Shown here: one piece after another, positions 1 to 3,917 of the stretch
Numbering within the stretch: position 1 is the stretch's first letter
Layout: each line of letters opens with the position of its first letter
Source: Lachnospiraceae bacterium
GTDB lineage: Bacteria > Bacillota > Clostridia > Lachnospirales > Lachnospiraceae
Length of the DNA: 5,370 nt
Assembly (NCBI GenBank): GCA_021202715.1
Contig: JAJQCL010000189.1
Span: 1-5,370 of the forward strand
Direction of reading: 5' to 3'
The notes under the pieces: generated by a model
The model's input: the letters and a program-made list of their open reading frames with translations, nothing else
Told to the model about the DNA's origin: nothing
Databases searched by the model: none
Translations under genes and position numbers: made by a program

Positions 1-1867
1 CCTTCTTCATCAGGCCGTCCGCGTAATCGTCATCATTGCCGTACTTGGGCGTCTTGTTGCGCACCAGGTTCAGGATCCGCTCATGACCCACAAAATTATC
101 CTTCATGGCAGTCAGGAGCTCTTCCATCGTGAACTTCTTCTCGTCATAGACATTGTACTTAACTGCGGACAGACTGTCGGCGATCGTACCGGTACCCACA
201 CCCTGAATCACGCTGGTGTTATAACGGGCGCCGCCGGCGTTGTAATCCTTGCCGCGGGCGATGCAGTCGTTAGTCAGGATCGAAAGGAACGGCACCGGCA
301 TATAGCGGGCATACAGCTCCTCGATCACATTGGAGCCGCGCACCTTGATGTCCAGGAAATAATTGATCTGCGTGGTGTAGGCCTCCCACAGCTCCTCAAA
401 CGTCTTGAAATCCTTCGCCTCACCGGTCTGCGGTCCCAGCTGCTTGCCGGTCATCTGATCGACCCCGTTGAACAGAGTCAGTTCAAAGATCTTCGGCAGA
501 TTGAAATATCCCTGCAGGATATAAGCTTCATTCCCAAAGGCGCCGGTCTCCACACAACCGGAGCAGCCGCCCTTCCGGGCGTCGTCCAGACTCTTACCGG
601 CATTCATCAGCTCCTGAATAATGGCCTCGGTATTATAGAAAGCAGGCTGTCCCCAGCCCTCCCGGGCGATCTCGCAGGCCCGCTTCAGGAACTTCTGCGG
701 ATTCTTGCGGCTGATCTGTACGTTGGAGTTAGGCTGCACCAGACGCATCTCGTCCATGCAGTCCAGGATGATGTAAGAAACCTCATTGACGCCGTCCTCG
801 CCCTCCGGGGTAACGCCGCCGGTGTTGATATTGGCGAAATCCGTGTACGTGCCGCTCTCCTTCAGCGTGACGCCCACCTTGGGCGGTGCGGGCTGGTTGT
901 GGAACTTGACCCACAGGCACTCCATCAGCTCCAAAGCCTGATCGCGGGTCAGGATGCCCTCTTCCACGTCCTTCTCATAGAAGGGTCCCAGATGCTGGTC
1001 GAAATGTCCCGGCGAATAGGCATCCCAGGGGTTCAGCTCCGTGGTCACGGCCAGATGCGTGAACCAGTAGTGCTGAATGGCCTGATAATAGGTCTGCGGC
1101 TTGTGCGCCGGCACCACATCGCAGTTGGCCGCGATCTGCAGCAGCTCCGCTTTCCGCTTCTCATCCGTGCACTCCGCCGCCATCTGACGCGCCAGCTCCG
1201 CATAACGGCGTCCCAGAATGATCACCGCCTCGCAGGCGATGTGCATGGCGTTCAGCTGGTTCTTCTTATCAATGGCCTCCGGATCGTGAATATAATCGAT
1301 GTTCGCCAGAGACTCCTCGATGTCTTTCTGATAATCCAGATACCCCTTCTCAAAAATCTTCACGGAGCCAACCGTATGACCCGGTCCGCGCTGCTCCATG
1401 AATTCCGTGAAAATACCGGCCGCATAGGCCTCCTTCCACTCATCCGTCATGCTGTTCAGGATCTTATGACGCATGGAACGCTCTTCCCAATAGGGAATGA
1501 TATCCGATTCCTGTGTCTTCAGATCGTCCTCGGTCACCGTGAAATTGACCACGGCCCGGTCGTTCATGGTGTGCATATCCTCCAGCGTATGGCAGCACAG
1601 CTCGGGGAAGGTCGGCGACGCCTGCGGATAATCGCCCTTCTCGCCGACGATCAGCTCATCCTCGCCGATGTACAGCTTCTTGTTGGAGAAGAAATGCTTC
1701 AGCGTCAGTGCCCGCAGCTCAGGCACAGACACCTTGCCCTCATACATCTTGTAGGCTTCCGTCTCCAGCACCGCGCGCTCCATGTAGATGCGGGGCTGAG
1801 TCTCCAGACTCTGCTTTCTGAGTCTCTTAATGCGGTCATTCATGCCGCGTTCCTGCATTTGTGCCAT
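1..1867 (-). CDS. hypD: trans-4-hydroxy-L-proline dehydratase (glycyl radical enzyme), C-terminus cut by window
   Basis: This enzyme removes water from trans-4-hydroxy-L-proline by radical chemistry, giving delta-1-pyrroline-5-carboxylate in the cytoplasm. The 622 visible codons read open from ATG at 1867-1865 and run off the left edge. Family members are about 790 residues, so the C-terminal glycine radical loop is outside. The catalytic cysteine is C438 in GCSGCVETG (codon 556-554), with E440 two residues on. From memory of C. difficile HypD, with a constant offset of four, the known active-site residues are all present: H164 (in GPGH), D282 (in NPWD), S338, D343 and F344 (in KESGTYTDF), C438, E440 and Y454. 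The CVETG form argues against choline lyase and glycerol dehydratase, which have CVEP or CIEP. The start is set by an AGGAGG eight bases upstream. The main alternative is a related hydroxyproline glycyl radical enzyme, such as the C-N-cleaving lyase, but the near-continuous similarity to HypD makes this less likely. Confidence 0.9.
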   Translation of the reverse strand, partial: MAQMQERGMNDRIKRLRKQSLETQPRIYMERAVLETEAYKMYEGKVSVPELRALTLKHFFSNKKLYIGEDELIVGEKGDYPQASPTFPELCCHTLEDMHTMNDRAVVNFTVTEDDLKTQESDIIPYWEERSMRHKILNSMTDEWKEAYAAGIFTEFMEQRGPGHTVGSVKIFEKGYLDYQKDIEESLANIDYIHDPEAIDKKNQLNAMHIACEAVIILGRRYAELARQMAAECTDEKRKAELLQIAANCDVVPAHKPQTYYQAIQHYWFTHLAVTTELNPWDAYSPGHFDQHLGPFYEKDVEEGILTRDQALELMECLWVKFHNQPAPPKVGVTLKESGTYTDFANINTGGVTPEGEDGVNEVSYIILDCMDEMRLVQPNSNVQISRKNPQKFLKRACEIAREGWGQPAFYNTEAIIQELMNAGKSLDDARKGGCSGCVETGAFGNEAYILQGYFNLPKIFELTLFNGVDQMTGKQLGPQTGEAKDFKTFEELWEAYTTQINYFLDIKVRGSNVIEELYARYMPVPFLSILTNDCIARGKDYNAGGARYNTSVIQGVGTGTIADSLSAVKYNVYDEKKFTMEELLTAMKDNFVGHERILNLVRNKTPKYGNDDDYADGLMKK

Positions 1868-1871
1868 GTGA

Positions 1872-2786
1872 TCAACCTCCTATTTGAATGTTGGCAAAGC
1901 CACTTTGTTGGAACTTCTCGATAACATGATTCAGCCACGCGCCCTCCGGGACGCGCATCCCCTCTGAATCGTAGGGACGGTTCAGCTTCGCATATTTGCC
2001 GGAACCGGTATTATGATATTTGAGCAGATTCACGCGGTACACCTGGATCCGGTTTTCCCGCAGAAAATCAATCACTGCATCAATGTGCGCATCATCCGCA
2101 TTCACTCCGTCGATCAGCGGAAGGCGAATATTGATCTTCCCTCCATCCTCGCTCAGACGCTTCAGGTTCTCCAGGATCAGCCGATTGTCGACTCCTATAT
2201 ACTCCCGGTGGGCTTCCGGATCCATCAGCTTGATATCATAAAGGAAGGTGTCCGTATAGGGCAGGACACGCCGGATGTTCTCATAAGGCACATGCCCGCA
2301 GGTATCGACGTTAACACTGTATCCTTTAAAATGCAGCCGCCGCATCAGTTCCTCGATATAATCCATATCCTGCGCCAGCGCCTCGCCGCCGGAGATCGTG
2401 ATACCGCCGCCGGACTGTTCGTAGAACATCTTATCCTTCTCCAGCTCCCGTACCAGATCGCGCATCTCATACGCGCGGCCCGCGCCCTCCCGGGCATTGT
2501 ATACACAGACATCCAGACAGTCTCCGCAGGCGGTACACAGCTCCCGGTCCGTCCATACCTCCTGCCCCACATAAGAGATCGCTTTCTGTGGGCAGGTACG
2601 GATGCAGGCGCCGCAGCCGGTACAGCGGCTGCCATAAACCAGGATCTCTTTGTGATAGCTCTGGCTCTCCGGATTATGACACCATTTGCAGCGAAGAGGA
2701 CATCCCTTGAAGAAAACCGTCGTACGGATTCCTTCCCCGTCGTGTACGGAATACTTCTGGATGTTGAACACCAAAGGCTTACCCAT
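1872..2786 (-). CDS. hypE: HypD-activating enzyme, radical SAM glycyl radical activase
   Basis: This 304-residue protein reductively cleaves S-adenosylmethionine to make a 5'-deoxyadenosyl radical, which takes hydrogen from the C-terminal glycine of its partner, here HypD. The radical SAM cluster ligands are C29, C33 and C36 in GCPLRCKWCHN. An inserted double ferredoxin domain follows, with C55, C58, C61, C65 and C84, C87, C90, C94, each CxxCxxCxxxC, expected to bind two auxiliary 4Fe-4S clusters. The SAM-binding GGE motif is at 133-135 (ISGGEAL). The two extra clusters are typical of activases for dehydratase and lyase glycyl radical enzymes, whereas the pyruvate formate-lyase activase lacks them. 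Length is normal for the group and nothing looks broken. The assignment to HypD rests on adjacency: hypD starts four bases after the stop. The start codon follows a purine-rich ribosome binding site, and the early VFNIQKYSVHDGEGIRT block is where this family normally begins. Confidence 0.92.
   Translation of the reverse strand: MGKPLVFNIQKYSVHDGEGIRTTVFFKGCPLRCKWCHNPESQSYHKEILVYGSRCTGCGACIRTCPQKAISYVGQEVWTDRELCTACGDCLDVCVYNAREGAGRAYEMRDLVRELEKDKMFYEQSGGGITISGGEALAQDMDYIEELMRRLHFKGYSVNVDTCGHVPYENIRRVLPYTDTFLYDIKLMDPEAHREYIGVDNRLILENLKRLSEDGGKINIRLPLIDGVNADDAHIDAVIDFLRENRIQVYRVNLLKYHNTGSGKYAKLNRPYDSEGMRVPEGAWLNHVIEKFQQSGFANIQIGG
1876..1881 (-). promoter_or_regulatory. hypD ribosome binding site
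   Basis: On the minus strand AGGAGG lies eight bases before the hypD ATG. It sits within the last sense codons of hypE (Ile-Gly-Gly), just before that gene's TGA. This fixes the hypD start and suggests that translation of the two genes is coupled. Confidence 0.88.
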
Positions 2787-2805
2787 TCTCCTTCTCTCCC
2801 TCCCT
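2787..2805 (-). promoter_or_regulatory. hypE purine-rich ribosome binding site
   Basis: The 19 bases before the hypE ATG are all purines on the minus strand. A GGAG at 2799-2796 lies nine bases from the ATG and is the likely Shine-Dalgarno core. A second AAGGAG is only one base from the start and is too close to work in the usual way. Confidence 0.7.
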
Positions 2806-2846
2806 GTTCACGCATCCAGGCAACTGTTTTCGGCTCCCCTCATTTC

Positions 2847-2872
2847 CGTCGGATCCTGCAGGAAATCCGACG
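2847..2872 (-). promoter_or_regulatory. Hairpin in the hypED mRNA leader
   Basis: CGTCGGAT (2847-2854) and ATCCGACG (2865-2872) form a perfect 8-bp stem around a 10-base loop, and the loop contains the palindrome CCTGCAGG. It lies roughly 36 to 61 bases into the predicted hypED transcript and about 60 bases before the hypE start. No run of T follows on the minus strand, so it is not a standard terminator. TTTCC (2843-2847) and GGAAA (2861-2865) could form a competing pairing. It could stabilise the leader, be a protein-binding site, or have no role. Confidence 0.5.
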
Positions 2873-2888
2873 CGATCATACACCGCAT

Positions 2889-2906
2889 ACTAGAATGCGT
2901 TCTAGT
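2889..2906. promoter_or_regulatory. Candidate repressor operator for hypED (perfect 7-bp inverted repeat)
   Basis: ACTAGAA-TGCG-TTCTAGT is an 18-bp palindrome with perfect 7-bp arms and a four-base centre. It begins about nine bases downstream of the hypED -10 box and so covers the first transcribed bases, a position where a bound repressor blocks initiation. Size and symmetry suit a TetR-family dimer, and a TetR-family gene is transcribed divergently next door. That this regulator binds here is inferred from position only. Confidence 0.7.
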
Positions 2907-2914
2907 TTTTCTAT

Positions 2915-2943
2915 ATTATACCGCATTGATACAATTGATGCAA
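2915..2943 (-). promoter_or_regulatory. hypED sigma-A promoter
   Basis: On the minus strand the -35 box is TTGCAT (2943-2938) and the -10 box is a perfect TATAAT (2920-2915), with an ideal 17-base spacer. AT-rich sequence lies upstream of the -35. The predicted start is near 2908, giving a leader of about 120 bases before hypE. Such a strong core promoter fits a gene kept off by a repressor. Confidence 0.8.
2925..2942 (-). repeat. Tandem 9-bp direct repeat in the hypED promoter
   Basis: Read on the minus strand, TGCATCAAT (2942-2934) is followed at once by TGTATCAAT (2933-2925), identical at eight of nine positions. The pair spans most of the -35 box and most of the spacer. It could be a head-to-tail binding site for a second regulator or a chance repeat in AT-rich promoter DNA. 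Confidence 0.5.
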
Positions 2944-3070
2944 GTCTTTTCTTAATTTTCTTTTGCCAAATGCATCTTTCGCGAATTTTTCTTTCGTTTG
3001 GCTCTATTTATAGGTTAAACCGCAAATAATCCGACATCTTTTTCAAATGTTTCTCTTCCCGGTGTTTTGT

Positions 3071-3083
3071 CGAAATATTTTCG
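3071..3083. promoter_or_regulatory. Short palindrome just upstream of the regulator promoter
   Basis: CGAAA (3071-3075) and TTTCG (3079-3083) are perfect 5-bp arms around TAT, one base upstream of the predicted -35 of the regulator gene. The place suits a regulator site, but arms this short occur by chance in AT-rich DNA. Confidence 0.3.
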
Positions 3084-3084
3084 C

Positions 3085-3113
3085 TTTACGTCCTCCAAAA
3101 AGAGTGTTATAGT
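3085..3113 (+). promoter_or_regulatory. Promoter of the TetR-family gene
   Basis: TTTACG (3085-3090) matches four of six -35 bases and TATAGT (3108-3113) matches five of six -10 bases, 17 bases apart. The predicted start is near 3120, giving a leader of about 85 bases to the ATG at 3205. This placement rules out the farthest upstream in-frame ATG at 3067 as a start for this transcript. Confidence 0.6.
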
Positions 3114-3125
3114 TATCGTGAACGG

Positions 3126-3141
3126 CATAAAGTCGTTTATG
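3126..3141. promoter_or_regulatory. Candidate operator of the TetR-family gene (6-bp inverted repeat)
   Basis: CATAAA-GTCG-TTTATG is a 16-bp palindrome with perfect 6-bp arms, beginning 12 bases after the predicted -10 of the regulator gene. Its position mirrors the hypED palindrome, also just past its -10. The sequences agree only loosely (C at the outer edge, AA and TT at the inner edges, CG at the end of the four-base centre), so a shared binding protein is uncertain. Autoregulation is possible. Confidence 0.4.
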
Positions 3142-3153
3142 ATTCGTTTGTAT

Positions 3154-3168
3154 GTCCGCATCGCGGAC
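3154..3168 (+). promoter_or_regulatory. Small hairpin in the regulator mRNA leader
   Basis: GTCCGC (3154-3159) and GCGGAC (3163-3168) form a GC-rich 6-bp stem with a three-base loop, about 22 bases before the regulator ribosome binding site. No T run follows. It may stabilise the leader. If translation began upstream at 3139 it would lie in coding sequence. Confidence 0.35.
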
Positions 3169-3190
3169 GACATCATGAAGGAAATCAGAA

Positions 3191-3196
3191 AGAGGA
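3191..3196 (+). promoter_or_regulatory. Ribosome binding site that sets the regulator start
   Basis: AGAGGA lies eight bases before ATG 3205, whereas the other in-frame ATGs at 3139 and 3175 have no comparable purine block at a proper distance. This is the main reason for choosing 3205. Confidence 0.65.
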
Positions 3197-3204
3197 ACGA
3201 TATC

Positions 3205-3810
3205 ATGCCAAAAAAGAACGACACCAAGAGTCGGATCGTAGAGGCCGCCTGGCAGCTGTTCCATGAAAAAGGGTATGAGGAGACCACCATCGAGGACATC
3301 ATCTCCCTGTCCGGGACCAGCAAGGGGACTTTTTATCATTATTTTGCCGGCAAGGACGCTCTTCTGGGCTCTCTCTCGGATATTTTCGACTCCTTTTACG
3401 AGGAATCTGAAGCCACCAGCCGTTTGGCGGACGACATGGACTGTGTGGACAAGCTGATCGCCCTGTGCTGCCAGATCCACAAGATGATCGGTGAGCGGAT
3501 CCAGCCCAGCCTGCTGGCCTCTCTCTACTCATCCCAGGTCGTCACCCGGGGAGACCGGCACCTCCTGAACCAGAACCGTTATTATTATAAGATGATCCAG
3601 CAGATCGCCGAGAAAGGCCTGCGCCGGGGCGAGATCCGGCAGGATCTGACTGTGTTCGATGTAGTCTCGTACTATTCCATGTGCGAACGGGCCATCATCT
3701 ACGATTACTGCATCCACGACGCTTCTTATGATCTGGGAGAATATACGGCGCAGGTGATTCCCCTCATGATGGAGGGTCTGCGGGCACAGTCTTCCGAAAC
3801 GGACGTTTAG
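3205..3810 (+). CDS. TetR/AcrR-family transcriptional regulator
   Basis: This 201-residue protein is a one-component regulator of the TetR family, which bind DNA as dimers through an N-terminal helix-turn-helix and usually release it when a small molecule binds the C-terminal domain. The N-terminal part (about residues 8-55) is typical: RIVEAAWQLFHEKGYEETTIEDI, then the recognition helix region SGTSKGTFYHYFAGKDAL (about 36-53). The rest is helical and variable, with several aromatic and cysteine residues, so the ligand cannot be read. Length is normal. ATG 3205 is preferred for its ribosome binding site and because the family usually has a short tail before the first helix; ATG 3175 would add ten residues. 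The gene is divergent from hypED across a region with a promoter-overlapping palindrome, so control of hypED is the natural proposal, perhaps with hydroxyproline or a derivative as ligand. That role is inferred. Confidence 0.9.
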   Translation: MPKKNDTKSRIVEAAWQLFHEKGYEETTIEDIISLSGTSKGTFYHYFAGKDALLGSLSDIFDSFYEESEATSRLADDMDCVDKLIALCCQIHKMIGERIQPSLLASLYSSQVVTRGDRHLLNQNRYYYKMIQQIAEKGLRRGEIRQDLTVFDVVSYYSMCERAIIYDYCIHDASYDLGEYTAQVIPLMMEGLRAQSSETDV

Positions 3811-3818
3811 GAAGACTG
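3787..3818 (+). repeat. Imperfect hairpin spanning the regulator stop codon
   Basis: CAGTCTTCC (3787-3795) pairs perfectly with GGAAGACTG (3810-3818). Inside, after one mismatch, AAACG (3797-3801) pairs with CGTTT (3804-3808). The result is a nearly continuous 32-base hairpin with a tiny loop, and the TAG stop at 3808-3810 lies within it. No T run follows, so it is not a complete terminator alone. It may protect the 3' end of the message or work with the hairpin 29 bases downstream. Confidence 0.6.
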
Positions 3819-3846
3819 CGCAGGAGTATTCTCACATGCCTTCGTT

Positions 3847-3895
3847 TACGCACAAGGGAGAGCGCCGCGGCGCTCTCCCTTGTGCGTACTTTCTT
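3847..3895. terminator. Long perfect-palindrome terminator between convergent genes
   Basis: Bases 3847-3888 are a perfect 42-bp palindrome: the left arm TACGCACAAGGGAG... is the exact reverse complement of the right arm, with a GC-rich centre CCGCGG. As RNA it would form a stem of about 19 base pairs with a tight loop. Read on the plus strand it is followed by CTTTCTT (3889-3895), so it can terminate the regulator transcript. Read on the minus strand no T run follows, although it lies 30 bases past the symporter stop codon and may still block or protect that transcript. Confidence 0.85.
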
Positions 3896-3917
3896 AAAGA
3901 ACCTCCCCGAAGCCGTC

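Larger units (their letters stand above)
2787..3204. other. Divergent intergenic control region between hypE and the TetR gene
   Basis: These 418 bases separate the divergently transcribed hypED and regulator genes. They hold both predicted promoters, several inverted repeats and a tandem repeat, listed separately. The segment is AT-rich compared with the genes on either side, most strongly at 2900-3120. Between 2944 and 3070 I see only AT-rich sequence that could help polymerase binding at the hypED promoter, a repeated CTTTCG (2977-2982 and 2991-2996), and a loose GCCAAA/TTTGGC inverted pair (2965-2970 and 2997-3002). No coding sequence on either strand looks real here. Confidence 0.75.

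Noticed and set aside
83..1924. 613-codon open frame on the plus strand opposite hypD
   Set aside because: It lies entirely antisense to a convincing hypD and the start of hypE. Its translation is dominated by Leu, His, Ile, Arg and Gly without any recognisable domain, as expected from the mirror of a codon-biased gene. It also has no good ribosome binding site.
2978..2985. Short palindrome TTCGCGAA in the intergenic region
   Set aside because: It is only eight bases with no link to a promoter element, and such palindromes are common by chance.
2013..3029. 338-codon open frame on the plus strand opposite hypE and across the intergenic region
   Set aside because: It is a shadow of hypE for most of its length, shows no recognisable domain, and crosses the hypED promoter and operator.
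3067..3204. 46-residue N-terminal extension of the TetR protein starting at ATG 3067
   Set aside because: It would begin upstream of the predicted promoter, has no ribosome binding site at the right distance, and adds a non-homologous stretch ahead of the normal TetR first helix.
3015..3480. Minus-strand open frames over the 5' end and leader of the regulator (3015-3323 and 3043-3480)
   Set aside because: Both are antisense to the regulator coding region, lack domain signals and have no ribosome binding site; they are best explained as shadows.
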